The notes under the pieces were generated by a model. The model was not told where the DNA came from. It saw only the letters and a program-made list of their open reading frames with translations, and did no database searches. Position numbers and translations under genes: made by a program. A DNA stretch of 16,246 bases from DASPKS01 sp035628035 (GTDB lineage: Bacteria > Bacteroidota > Rhodothermia > Rhodothermales > Rubricoccaceae): NCBI GenBank assembly GCA_035628035.1, contig DASPKS010000125.1:1-16246 (forward strand), given 5' to 3'. Below are positions 1 through 6,697 of the stretch, piece after piece. The number at the start of each line of letters is the position of its first letter. The first letter of the stretch is position 1.

Positions 1-531
1 GTCGACGACGAGGGCGGAGTTGCCTCCTGCGGCCGAGGCGGTCCCGTCGACGTCGGTGCCTATGAAGCATCCCTCGATCACGTTGCCCCCCTGCTGGAGG
101 AGGTGGATGCCCTGGTTGCCGAACCGGTTGATGACGAGCCCCCGCACCGTGCTGCCCCCCGCGGCGATCACCAGGCCGTTCGCCCCACCCGCGTTGACGC
201 CGCTTAGCTCGACCTTGAGGACGGTGTTGAGCCCCTGCCCGAACGGGTTCGTGTTCGGGCTCGATCCGGGCTGGGTGTACCCGTCGATCACGATGGGGTC
301 CGTGATGGTCGGCAGCGCTGAGGACGGCGCGATGGTGTGGGGCCCCGCGCCGGGGATGGCGAAGTGGACGCGGTCGGGCCCGCCGCTGTTGGGGTGGGCG
401 TTGGCGTCGAGGAGCGCCTGGCGGAGCGAGCCGGCCCCGCTGTTCGCCGTGTTGGTGACGGTGTAAACGGTCTGCGCGCGGAGCGGGAGCGCGAGGAGGA
501 GCGCGGCGAGGAGGGCCGTAGCGGAACGCAT
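1..531 (-). CDS. Secreted beta-helix-type surface protein, N-terminal part (cut by window edge)
   Basis: The reading frame is open from an ATG at 529-531 to the first base of the window, giving 177 residues with no stop, so the C-terminal part lies outside. Residues 1-19 form a signal peptide (basic start, long Ala/Leu stretch, likely cut after LRA), so the protein is exported. The mature part opens with TVYTVTNTANSGAGSLRQAL (21-40), followed by IDGYTQPG (82-89) and GSTVRGLVI (126-134). These are hallmarks of large extracellular right-handed parallel beta-helix proteins of Bacteroidota-type bacteria. Such proteins often end in a T9SS sorting domain, which cannot be checked here. The family role is structural or adhesive, or polysaccharide-binding, and nothing visible gives an enzymatic function. 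It diverges from the DUF2461 gene across a 126-base gap. I am confident of the coding frame and export, less so of any function. Confidence 0.85.
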   Translation of the reverse strand, partial: MRSATALLAALLLALPLRAQTVYTVTNTANSGAGSLRQALLDANAHPNSGGPDRVHFAIPGAGPHTIAPSSALPTITDPIVIDGYTQPGSSPNTNPFGQGLNTVLKVELSGVNAGGANGLVIAAGGSTVRGLVINRFGNQGIHLLQQGGNVIEGCFIGTDVDGTASAAGGNSALVVD

Positions 532-581
532 GGTCGTTGGGGCTAAGGGAGGGGTCAGCAGCAGAAACGGAAAACCCGATC

Positions 582-612
582 CGACCGGCTCACATCCCTG
601 ACACCCCGGTCG
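582..612. other. Inverted repeat in the divergent spacer
   Basis: CGACCGG at 582-588 is perfectly repeated in inverted form as CCGGTCG at 606-612, with a 17-base spacer. It lies between the beta-helix gene and the DUF2461 gene, where a regulator could bind. A seven-base dyad in GC-rich DNA can arise by chance, so this is only a candidate. Confidence 0.2.
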
Positions 613-626
613 TCACTGACGCGGGC

Positions 627-634
627 TAGCTTGC
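627..634 (+). promoter_or_regulatory. -10-like promoter element TAGCTTGC before the DUF2461 gene
   Basis: TAGCTTGC resembles the Bacteroidota -10 consensus TAnnTTTG. It is nearly identical to TAACTTGC found ahead of the glutamate dehydrogenase and lipoprotein genes in this window. It lies 24 bases before the GTG at 658. No clear TTTG element is seen at -33. If real, it rules out the in-frame TTG at 631, which lies inside it. Confidence 0.4.
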
Positions 635-657
635 CCGATCCCTCCCTGCCGCCCTCC

Positions 658-1398
658 GTGCCGCGCTCCCCCACCGCCCCCGCCGACGCACCGCCGTTCG
701 CGCTCGACCACGCGCTGCCTCCGTTCCCCGGCTTCCGCCGCGAGGGGCTCGCCTTCCTCCGCAGCCTGAAGCGGAACAACGACCGCGCGTGGTTCCAGCC
801 GCGCAAGGCCGTCTACGAGGACGAGCTCCTGTGGCCGATGCGCTGCCTCGTGGCCCAGCTCAGCCGCGACCTCCCCGCACGCGGTGTCCCGCTCTGGGGC
901 GACCCTGCCCGCGCCGTCTTCCGGATCTACCGCGACACGCGGTTCTCGAAGAACAAGAACCCCTACAAGACCCACGTCGGCGCGTACCTCACGCGGAGCG
1001 GGGACCGCCACGAGGACGGCGGGCTCTACGTCCACGTCGAGCCGGGGCGGTCGTTCGTGGGGGGCGGGTTCTGGAGCCCGGAGCCGACGCTGCTCCGGCG
1101 GTGGCGCGCCCGCCTCGCCGAGGCCCCCACTGAGTTCGTCGACGTGGTGGCCGCGCTGGAGGAGGCCGGGCTGGAGGTGGAGCGGCAGGACCCCCTCACG
1201 CGGATGCCGCGCGGGTACGAGGCCCACGCCGACAGCCCCGTGGCCGACTACCTCAAGGCGCGCGGGCTCTTCGCCACGCGCGCGGCGTCGGACGCCGAGA
1301 TCGCCGACCCCACCTTCGCCGAGCAAGCGGTCGAGACGGCGCTCGCCCTCCGCCCCCTCCTCGACTGGGGCTGGGCGCTCATGGACGACCTGCGCTGA
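658..1398 (+). CDS. DUF2461 (TIGR02453) family protein
   Basis: This 246-residue protein has the typical layout of the DUF2461 family. It carries FPGF near residue 23, NNDRAWF at 40-46, and the signature run YRDTRFSKNKNPYKTH at 91-106, then a GGLYVHVEPG segment at 121-130 and a conserved Trp-rich C-terminus. The biochemical function of the family is unknown; members are widespread single-copy cytoplasmic proteins of about 220-240 residues. I chose the GTG at 658 because the only longer in-frame start nearby, a TTG at 631, falls inside a promoter-like TAGCTTGC. The TTG start would add nine Pro-rich residues. The gene ends four bases before the stop of the convergent AP2-like gene, with no terminator between them. 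It is transcribed alone, divergently from the beta-helix gene. Family assignment is firm; the start is tentative. Confidence 0.88.
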   Translation: MPRSPTAPADAPPFALDHALPPFPGFRREGLAFLRSLKRNNDRAWFQPRKAVYEDELLWPMRCLVAQLSRDLPARGVPLWGDPARAVFRIYRDTRFSKNKNPYKTHVGAYLTRSGDRHEDGGLYVHVEPGRSFVGGGFWSPEPTLLRRWRARLAEAPTEFVDVVAALEEAGLEVERQDPLTRMPRGYEAHADSPVADYLKARGLFATRAASDAEIADPTFAEQAVETALALRPLLDWGWALMDDLR

Positions 1399-1402
1399 CG
1401 GA

Positions 1403-2041
1403 TCAGAAGCCGAGCCCCTTGAAGAGCGTGCTTTCGAGCCGCTGCAGCTCGGCGGCCTCGCGCTTGAGTTGCTCCTCGGGCGTCTGCGCCTTCGCCTCGG
1501 CCTCGGCCAGCCGCCGCTGCCGCGCCTCGGCCTCCTGCTCGGCGCGGATCTCCTCCTGGAACGGCTCCTGCGCCCGCGCGAACATCTCGTGCGGCTCCTC
1601 GACCGGCGCGCCCGCCGCCTGCCGCTCGCGGTACAGCTTGAGGCACGCGTTCCACAGCGCCTTCCGCAGCCCCCACTTGTCGACGGCGAACGAGGCCCCG
1701 TGCCGCTGGCCCTCGGCGTCGGTCCAGTTCACGAGCACGTACCGCTTCGGCTCGCCGCCCTCCCCCTTCTCGCGGACGGCCAGCCCCACCACGCCCGTGT
1801 TCGACCACGCCTTGCGCGGCTTCGAGGCGGGCGGCGGGAGCTCCTTCAGGAGCCCGTCGCGGTAGTCGATGGCGGCGGCCAGCGCGCCGTCCGACCCGTC
1901 GTGGCGCGCGTCGGCGAAGAACTTCGAGAGGCGGCGGCCGTCGCGGCGGATGCGGACCTGCCACCCGTGCGTGGGGTGCCGCTTCGGGAACGCCTCCGAG
2001 GGCTCGATGTCGATCCGCGTGATGTGGTGCTGCTCGGCCAT
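1403..2041 (-). CDS. Tandem AP2-like domain protein with charged coiled-coil tail
   Basis: The protein has 212 residues in three parts. Residues about 5-66 carry GWQVRIRRDGRRLSKFF followed by an Ala-rich helix ending in YRDGLL, which resembles the three-strand-plus-helix AP2/ERF fold. Residues about 80-140 repeat the plan, with NTGVVGLAV, a YVLVNW strand, an SFAVDKWG turn and a helix ending in LYRER. Residues about 155-205 are a Glu/Arg/Gln/Ala-rich coiled coil. AP2 domains bind DNA; in bacteria they usually sit in HNH endonucleases or integrases, but no nuclease motif is visible here. I infer a small nucleic-acid-binding protein. I prefer the ATG at 2041 to a GTG at 2065, because that GTG lies beside the T-run of the upstream terminator. 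The gene follows nifU but is separated from it by that terminator. Coding is near certain; the AP2 call is by eye. Confidence 0.82.
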   Translation of the reverse strand: MAEQHHITRIDIEPSEAFPKRHPTHGWQVRIRRDGRRLSKFFADARHDGSDGALAAAIDYRDGLLKELPPPASKPRKAWSNTGVVGLAVREKGEGGEPKRYVLVNWTDAEGQRHGASFAVDKWGLRKALWNACLKLYRERQAAGAPVEEPHEMFARAQEPFQEEIRAEQEAEARQRRLAEAEAKAQTPEEQLKREAAELQRLESTLFKGLGF

Positions 2042-2058
2042 GCGGGCAAGGCTCTCGG

Positions 2059-2089
2059 AAAACACGGGCGCCCCGGAGGGCCGGGGCGC
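2059..2089 (-). terminator. Rho-independent terminator behind the NifU-like gene
   Basis: A perfect nine-base stem (GCGCCCCGG at 2068-2076 with CCGGGGCGC at 2081-2089) closes a four-base loop. On the minus strand it is followed, after CCGTG, by TTTT at 2062-2059. It starts 13 bases past the nifU stop codon and ends 17 bases before the ATG of the AP2-like gene, so it should insulate the two. The T-run is short, so termination may be partial. Confidence 0.65.
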
Positions 2090-2102
2090 GAGGGCAAGAA
2101 CG

Positions 2103-2378
2103 TCAGGCGAGCGGCGCGGGCGCGACGGCCTCCACGCGCGTGACCTCGGGCACGGCGCGCTTGATGGCCTGCTCGATCCCCGCCCGCAACGTCATCATGC
2201 TCATGGGGCAGGTGCCGCACGCGCCGAGCAGCTCCAGCTCCACCACGTAGTCGTCGGTCACCTGCTGGAGGCGGACGCTCCCGCCGTCGGCCATGAGGTA
2301 GGGCCGGATGGAGTCGAGCGTCTCCTCGATCCGCCGGAGGAGGTCGGGGTCGGCGGGGTGGGGGCGGGCGGCGGTCAT
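2103..2378 (-). CDS. NifU-like C-terminal domain Fe-S scaffold protein
   Basis: This 91-residue protein is a single NifU C-terminal (Nfu-type) domain. It carries the family signature IRPYLMADGGSV at about residues 24-35 and the cluster-binding pair CGTCPMS at 54-60, where two cysteines per monomer hold a bridging Fe-S cluster in a dimer. The length is normal for standalone Nfu proteins. It acts in the cytoplasm, receiving or carrying Fe-S clusters to client enzymes. It lies 64 bases downstream of the Mrp ATPase on the same strand, so the two probably work together in cluster transfer. A GATCTTTC promoter-like element lies in that gap, so it may also have its own start. The ATG at 2378 is the only good start. 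A terminator follows the gene. Confidence 0.92.
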   Translation of the reverse strand: MTAARPHPADPDLLRRIEETLDSIRPYLMADGGSVRLQQVTDDYVVELELLGACGTCPMSMMTLRAGIEQAIKRAVPEVTRVEAVAPAPLA

Positions 2379-2442
2379 GGCGAGCGGGGTCCTTACTGGC
2401 CCGATGTTAACGCCGGAGCGGGCCGGAAAGATCGGGGCGCGG

Positions 2443-3540
2443 CTACCGGTAGAGGATCTCGATGGGCTCCGTGGGCGGGGCCTCGGCGTTGCGGATGGAG
2501 ACCTGCTGCGCCGTCCGCTCGGCCATCTCGACGAAGGCCCGCGCCGCCGCGCTCTCGGGCTCGCGGAGGACCACGGGCAGCCCCCGGTCCCCGCTCTCGC
2601 GGACGCCCTCTTCGAGGGGGATCTCGCCGAGGAGCGGGACGGCGAGGTCCTCGGCCAGCCGCCGCGCGCCGCCCTCGCCGAAGAGGTAGTACTTCCGGTC
2701 GGGGAGGTCGGGTGGGGTGAAGTATGCCATGTTCTCGACGATCCCGAGCACGGGCACGCGGACGTTCGCGAACATCGCCACGCCCTTCCGCGCGTCGGCC
2801 AGCGCGACGGGCTGCGGCGTGGACACGACGACGGCGCCGGTGAGGGGGACCGTCTGGACGAGCGTGAGCTGGATGTCGCCCGTGCCGGGCGGGAGGTCGA
2901 GCACGAGGTAGTCGAGCGCGCCCCAGTCCGTGTCGTTGAGGAACTGCTTGACGGCGCTGGAGGCCATCGGCCCGCGCCACACGACGGCGCTCTCGGGCTC
3001 GACGAGGAACCCCATCGAGAGGAGCTTGAGCCCGTGCTTCTCGAGGGGAACGATCTTCCGGCGCTCGTTCACCTCCGGCTTCTCGTCGGGCGCGATGCCG
3101 AACATGAGCGGGACCGACGGGCCGTACACGTCGGCGTCGACGAGGCCCACGCGGGCGCCGGCCTGCGCCAACGCCACGGCGAGGTTCGCCGCCACGGTGC
3201 TCTTCCCGACGCCGCCCTTCCCGGAGGCGACGGCGACGAAGTTCTTGACGTGCTTCCAGCCGGCGTCTTCGGGCGTCCCGTCGCGGCCGGTCGTTACGCT
3301 CGCCTCCATCTTGATCTCCACCTCGGCGTCGGGGGCGGCCTCCCGGAGGGCGGCACGGCAGCGGTGCTCGATGAGGTCCTTCAGCGGGCACGCCGGCGTG
3401 GTGAGGACGACGGTGAAGGCGATGCGGCGGCCCTCCACGACGAGGTCGCGAATCATCCCGAGCGAGACGAGGTCGCGCTTGAGGTCGGGCTCCTCGACGG
3501 TCGAGAGGGCGGCAAGGACGGCGTCGCGGGTGAGGGCCAT
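2443..3540 (-). CDS. mrp: Mrp/ApbC-family P-loop ATPase, Fe-S cluster carrier
   Basis: The 365-residue protein starts with a MIP18-type domain (about 1-80, with PACPLKDL at 49-56). It is followed by the Mrp/NBP35 deviant Walker A ATPase: GKGGVGKST at 107-115, then DADVYGPSVP, MSS-like MASSAVKQF and DLPPGTGD. Proteins of this family bind ATP and carry Fe-S clusters to apoproteins in the cytoplasm. The C-terminal CxxC pair that ligates the bridging cluster in many Mrp/NBP35 proteins is missing: after ENMAYF comes TPPDLPDRKYYLFG instead of a Cys pair. This variant is, as I recall, usual in Bacteroidota. The neighbour downstream is a NifU-type scaffold that does have its Cys pair. The ATG at 3540 is chosen because it gives the standard MIP18 N-terminus; longer in-frame versions add low-complexity sequence. 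Family call is firm. Confidence 0.95.
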   Translation of the reverse strand: MALTRDAVLAALSTVEEPDLKRDLVSLGMIRDLVVEGRRIAFTVVLTTPACPLKDLIEHRCRAALREAAPDAEVEIKMEASVTTGRDGTPEDAGWKHVKNFVAVASGKGGVGKSTVAANLAVALAQAGARVGLVDADVYGPSVPLMFGIAPDEKPEVNERRKIVPLEKHGLKLLSMGFLVEPESAVVWRGPMASSAVKQFLNDTDWGALDYLVLDLPPGTGDIQLTLVQTVPLTGAVVVSTPQPVALADARKGVAMFANVRVPVLGIVENMAYFTPPDLPDRKYYLFGEGGARRLAEDLAVPLLGEIPLEEGVRESGDRGLPVVLREPESAAARAFVEMAERTAQQVSIRNAEAPPTEPIEILYR

Positions 3541-3653
3541 GTTCCAGCGGACTGCGGCGAAAGCCAGTGGACAGAGGGCGGCGGGCGCGGTTCCATCCGG
3601 GGGGAGCCACCCACCAACCTTCGGCGGATCTTCCCGCGCACCCCCTCCCGCAG

Positions 3654-3775
3654 GTGTCATCCTGAGCGGAGGCGAGCGGAGCGAGCCGCAGTCGAAGGAT
3701 CTACGTTGAGCCGGGAAAAGGCCCGAGGCGTTTTCCTGCGTCCACCCAGATCCTCCGCTGCGCTCAGGATGACAC
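3654..3775. repeat. Two-armed inverted-repeat element (MITE-like or REP-like)
   Basis: GTGTCATCCTGAGCG at 3654-3668 is repeated perfectly inverted at 3761-3775. Inside, both arms continue with AGCGGAG-type sequence to an inward GGATCT (3697-3702) and AGATCC (3748-3753). The left arm is longer by a GAGCG-rich stretch. Each arm also contains ATCCT and AGGAT facing each other, and the centre has GGAAAA (3714-3719) facing TTTTCC (3731-3736) around a short GC core. I recall TCATCCTGAGCG-type repeats from many GC-rich genomes. No protein is encoded. It fills the gap between alanine dehydrogenase and mrp, and the central AAAA-GC-TTTT hairpin could end transcription in either direction. Confidence 0.75.
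3714..3736. terminator. Possible bidirectional terminator inside the repeat element
   Basis: GGAAAA at 3714-3719 pairs with TTTTCC at 3731-3736, and a small GCC/GGC core lies between them, so an A-run, GC hairpin and T-run are visible on either strand. It lies 63 bases past the stop of alanine dehydrogenase on the minus strand. The GC core is short and has mismatches, so the call is weak. Confidence 0.3.
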
Positions 3776-3798
3776 GCCGGGGAGGCCGCCGCTCGACC

Positions 3799-5019
3799 TC
3801 AGATGCTCGACGCGATGAGGAGCTCGATGTCGCGGTGGGGCATCCCGAACATCACCGCGAGGCTCTTCTTCGTGAGGTGCCGGCGGTACACGTAGGTCCC
3901 CGTGCGGAGGCTCACGTTCGTCCACAGCGCGTCGTTGATGCTCCCGGCCTCGCCGATCTCGAGGAGGTACGGGACGAGCGTGTTCGAGAGGGCGTACGTG
4001 GCCGTCCGCGCCACGAGGCTCGGGATGTTCGGCACGCAGTAGTGGACGACGCCGTGCTTGACGTACGTCGGCTCGTCGGGGGTCGTCGGCCGGCTCGTCT
4101 CGATGCACCCCCCCTGGTCGATGACGACGTCGACGATGACGGAGCCCGGCCGCATCGACGCCACCATGTCCTCCGTCACGAGGACGGGCGAGCGCTGCCC
4201 CTTCATCATCACCGCCCCGATGACGACGTCGGCGTTCTGGACGGCCTTCCGGACGTAGGGCTCGTTCGCCATGGCCGTCGTGATCCGCCGGTCGAGGTAG
4301 TGCTCGAGCGAGCGGAGGCCGGGGAGGTTCGTGTCGAGGACGACGACCTGCGCGCCGAAGCCGAGCGCGGTTCGCGCCGCCCACTCCCCCACGACGCCCG
4401 CGCCGAGGATGACCACCGTCGCCGGGGGCACGCCGGAGACGCCGCCGAGCATGACCCCGCGCCCGCCGCGCCCGCTCTCGAGGAGGCGCGCGGCGATCTG
4501 GACGGCCACCGAGCCGGAGATCTCGTGCATCATGCGGACGATGGGGAGGCTCCCGTCGGGGTCGGAGATGAACTCGAACGCGATCCCCGTCACGCGGAGG
4601 TCCATCAGGGCCTGGAGGAAATCGGGCGTGGTGGCGCCGAGGTGGAGCGCCGAGATGAGCGTCTGCCGCTCCTGCATGAGGGCGAGCTCGTCGAGGCGGG
4701 GGGGGAACACCTTCGCGATGAGGCCGGCCGACCCGTAGACGTCGGCGGCCGAGCCGACGACCTCGGCGCCGACCTCGGCGTACTCGGCGTCGGTGAAGTG
4801 GGCCTGCTCGCCGGCGCCCGCTTCGATGAGCACCTCGTGCCCGTTGGCGACGAGGATGCCCGCGGCGTAGGGGGCCAGCGCCACGCGGCGCTCCTGGTTG
4901 GCCGCCTCGCCCGGCACGCCGATGCGGAGCCGTGCCCGCCGCTCGGCGACGGCGACGGGCTGCGCGAGGGGGAGCAGCCCCTTCTCGATTTGAAGCCCCG
5001 GACCATGGGGGATTTCCAT
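3799..5019 (-). CDS. ald: Alanine dehydrogenase
   Basis: This 406-residue cytoplasmic enzyme should interconvert L-alanine and pyruvate plus ammonia using NAD. The alanine dehydrogenase/transhydrogenase N-domain shows RIGVPGEAANQERRVAL at 32-48, a Lys at 103 (IAKVFPP) and His126 (ALHLGA), matching the substrate-binding Arg, Lys and His of the family. The Rossmann domain has ILGAGVVGEWAA at 204-215. The C-terminal part has DVVIDQGGCIETSRPTT and YCVPNIPS, typical of alanine dehydrogenase rather than transhydrogenase. The first 30 residues are an extension relative to the classical enzyme of about 370 residues; Bacteroidota homologues of about 400 residues have a similar one. The ATG at 5019 fits a promoter-like TTGCCG/TATCCTTTG pair upstream. 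It stands alone, 258 bases from mrp. Reversible deamination links it to the glutamate dehydrogenase further along. Confidence 0.95.
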   Translation of the reverse strand: MEIPHGPGLQIEKGLLPLAQPVAVAERRARLRIGVPGEAANQERRVALAPYAAGILVANGHEVLIEAGAGEQAHFTDAEYAEVGAEVVGSAADVYGSAGLIAKVFPPRLDELALMQERQTLISALHLGATTPDFLQALMDLRVTGIAFEFISDPDGSLPIVRMMHEISGSVAVQIAARLLESGRGGRGVMLGGVSGVPPATVVILGAGVVGEWAARTALGFGAQVVVLDTNLPGLRSLEHYLDRRITTAMANEPYVRKAVQNADVVIGAVMMKGQRSPVLVTEDMVASMRPGSVIVDVVIDQGGCIETSRPTTPDEPTYVKHGVVHYCVPNIPSLVARTATYALSNTLVPYLLEIGEAGSINDALWTNVSLRTGTYVYRRHLTKKSLAVMFGMPHRDIELLIASSI

Positions 5020-5070
5020 AGGCGCCGCGGTGGGCGAGGAGGATCGGCGGGAGGTGCGCTCCCGATGCGG

Positions 5071-5102
5071 GCAAAGGATAGGAGATCAAGCCCGTACGGC
5101 AA
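5071..5102 (-). promoter_or_regulatory. Candidate promoter of alanine dehydrogenase
   Basis: Read on the minus strand, TTGCC (5102-5098) is followed 17 bases later by TATCCTTTGC (5080-5071). This resembles both the general -35 TTG and the Bacteroidota -10 TAnnTTTG. The -10 element ends about 50 bases before the ATG at 5019. It is the best-formed -35/-10 pair of the divergent region. Confidence 0.45.
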
Positions 5103-5136
5103 GCGCCCGTTACACCCCCGAGGGGGCCGTTCGGCT

Positions 5137-5153
5137 CCCGGCAACCCGCCGGG
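5137..5153. other. Perfect inverted repeat in the ald/dehydrogenase spacer
   Basis: CCCGGC (5137-5142) and GCCGGG (5148-5153) form a six-base stem with a five-base loop, just ahead of the TAGGTCTG element. A second tiny palindrome, CCCCCGAGGGGG, lies at 5115-5126. Either could be an operator or chance in GC-rich DNA. Confidence 0.2.
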
Positions 5154-5163
5154 CGCTCGCGCG

Positions 5164-5171
5164 TAGGTCTG
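5164..5171 (+). promoter_or_regulatory. -10-like element TAGGTCTG before the sugar dehydrogenase gene
   Basis: TAGGTCTG matches TAnnTTTG at all but one fixed position and lies 32 bases before the ATG at 5204. No convincing -33 TTTG is seen. It is the best -10 candidate in the last 80 bases before the gene. Confidence 0.3.
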
Positions 5172-5203
5172 GCCCGCTCCTCCCGCCCTGCCCCCTCCGG
5201 CTC

Positions 5204-6697
5204 ATGCGCCCTCTCTACGCCCCCCTCCTCGGCCTAGCGGCCCTCTTCGCCCCCGGCCCCGCGGCCCTGCAGGCGCAGACGTACGTCCTCGAGAGCCCCT
5301 TCCCCAACATCACCGTCGACGACGCGACGGGCCTCCACCACGCTGGCGACGACACGAACTACCTCTACCTCCTCGAGCAGGCCGGTCTCATCCGCGTGTT
5401 CGAGAACCGGAGCACCGCCACCGCCACGGTCTTCCTCGACATCACGGGGCCCGTCGTCTCGGGCGGCGAGCAGGGGCTGCTCGGGCTCGCGTTCGACCCC
5501 GACTACGCGAGCAACGGGTTCTTCTACGTGAACTACACCGTGAGCAACCCGCGCCGCCAGCGGATCAGCCGGTTCACCCGCTCCTCGGTGAACCCCCCGG
5601 TAGCCGACCCCGCCTCCGAGGTCATCCTCTACGAGGGCGACCCCGCCCTCGCCGGCAACACCAACCACAACGCCGGCGCCATCGTGTTCGGGCCGCCCGA
5701 GGGGCCCGGCGGCGAGCGCTACCTCTACATGACCCAGGGCGACGGCGGCTCCGGCGGGGACCCCGCGAACAACGCCCAGAACCTCGGCACCACCCTCGGG
5801 AAGATCGTCCGCCTCGACGTGGACGGGGGCGGCCTCCCCCTCGACTGCGCCGACGCCGGCGCCGCCACGCTCCCCGCCGACAACCCCTTCGTCGGGCAGG
5901 CGGGCGCGTGCGACGAGGTCTACGCCTACGGCCTCCGCAACCCCTACCGGATGTCGTACGACGCGCAGACCGGCCGCATCTGGGTGGCCGACGTGGGGCA
6001 GGGCGCTTGGGAGGAGGTCGACCTCATCGAGCCCGGCCTGAACTACGGGTGGCGCATCATGGAGGGGGCGCACTGCTTCGACCCGCCCAGCGGCTGCAAC
6101 CAGACCGGCCTCACCTTGCCTGTGTGGGAGTACGACCACAACGGCGGGCGGTGCTCCATCACCGGCGGCTACGTCTACCGCGGCAACGGCGCGCCGACGC
6201 TGCGGGGCACGTACGTCTACGGGGACTTCTGCTCGGGGGAGGTGTGGGGGCTCGCGTACGACGGGCAGGGCCCGCCCTCGAATCAACTGCTCACGAACTT
6301 CGGGTTCGGGCTGACCACGTTCGGGGTGGACCAGAACGGCGAGCTGTACCTCCTCAGCTGGGGGACGGGTCCGACCCCGCCTCGCCGGCTCGTCGAGGCG
6401 GGGGTCATGGAGAACGAGGAGCACCCCGAACGCGGCGCCACCCTCAACGTCGTCGGGCCCAACCCGGTGCGGGCGGCTGCGACCCTGCGATTCCGCGTGA
6501 CCCGCGGCGGCTCAGCGCGCCTGTCCGTGCTCGACGTTCTCGGCCGAGAAGCCACCGTCCTCTTCGACGGGGCGGCGAGCGCCGGCGCCACGCACGAGGT
6601 GCGGCTCGACGCCGCGCGGCTCCCGCCCGGCGTGTACGTGGCGCGCCTCGCCGCCGACGGCCTCACGCGCACGGCGCAGGTGACCGTCCTCCGCTAG
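5204..6697 (+). CDS. Secreted PQQ-type glucose/sorbosone dehydrogenase with T9SS sorting domain
   Basis: The 497-residue protein starts with a signal peptide (1 to about 24). A six-bladed GSDH beta-propeller (about 30-390) of the soluble glucose/sorbosone dehydrogenase family follows. Visible family motifs are GEQGLLGLAFDPDY (88-101), NHNAGAIVF (154-162, with His155 in the place of the catalytic base), TLGKIVRLD (197-205) and YGLRNPYRMSYD (242-253, Arg245 in the position that contacts PQQ and substrate). Its substrate cannot be read from sequence. Extra cysteines (215, 236, 291, 298, 317, 343) suggest disulfides. Residues about 412-497 are a T9SS type A sorting domain: GPNPVR at 418-423, LSVLDVLGRE at 440-449 and LPPGVYVARL at 473-482. 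It should therefore be secreted and either attached to or released from the surface. The ATG at 5204 is chosen because it opens the signal peptide. Its stop codon shares CTAG with the convergent methyltransferase gene. Confidence 0.9.
   Translation: MRPLYAPLLGLAALFAPGPAALQAQTYVLESPFPNITVDDATGLHHAGDDTNYLYLLEQAGLIRVFENRSTATATVFLDITGPVVSGGEQGLLGLAFDPDYASNGFFYVNYTVSNPRRQRISRFTRSSVNPPVADPASEVILYEGDPALAGNTNHNAGAIVFGPPEGPGGERYLYMTQGDGGSGGDPANNAQNLGTTLGKIVRLDVDGGGLPLDCADAGAATLPADNPFVGQAGACDEVYAYGLRNPYRMSYDAQTGRIWVADVGQGAWEEVDLIEPGLNYGWRIMEGAHCFDPPSGCNQTGLTLPVWEYDHNGGRCSITGGYVYRGNGAPTLRGTYVYGDFCSGEVWGLAYDGQGPPSNQLLTNFGFGLTTFGVDQNGELYLLSWGTGPTPPRRLVEAGVMENEEHPERGATLNVVGPNPVRAAATLRFRVTRGGSARLSVLDVLGREATVLFDGAASAGATHEVRLDAARLPPGVYVARLAADGLTRTAQVTVLR

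Noticed and set aside
884..2143. A 419-codon plus-strand frame over the DUF2461 and AP2-like genes
   Set aside because: Low-complexity Ser/Arg/Pro translation in the wrong frame of DUF2461 and antisense to the AP2-like gene.
3654..3775. CRISPR repeat or insertion-sequence end
   Set aside because: Only one inverted pair is present, with no regularly spaced direct repeats, no transposase and no visible target duplication in the window.
2308..5166. A 952-codon open frame on the plus strand, antisense to nifU, mrp and ald
   Set aside because: It is the mirror of strong GC3 bias in the real minus-strand genes, is composed of His/Arg/Asp/Gly-rich noise, and three well-recognised proteins lie opposite it.
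5030..5203. Longer N-terminus for the PQQ-type dehydrogenase
   Set aside because: It would bury the signal peptide behind 58 unrelated residues and cover the divergent promoter region.
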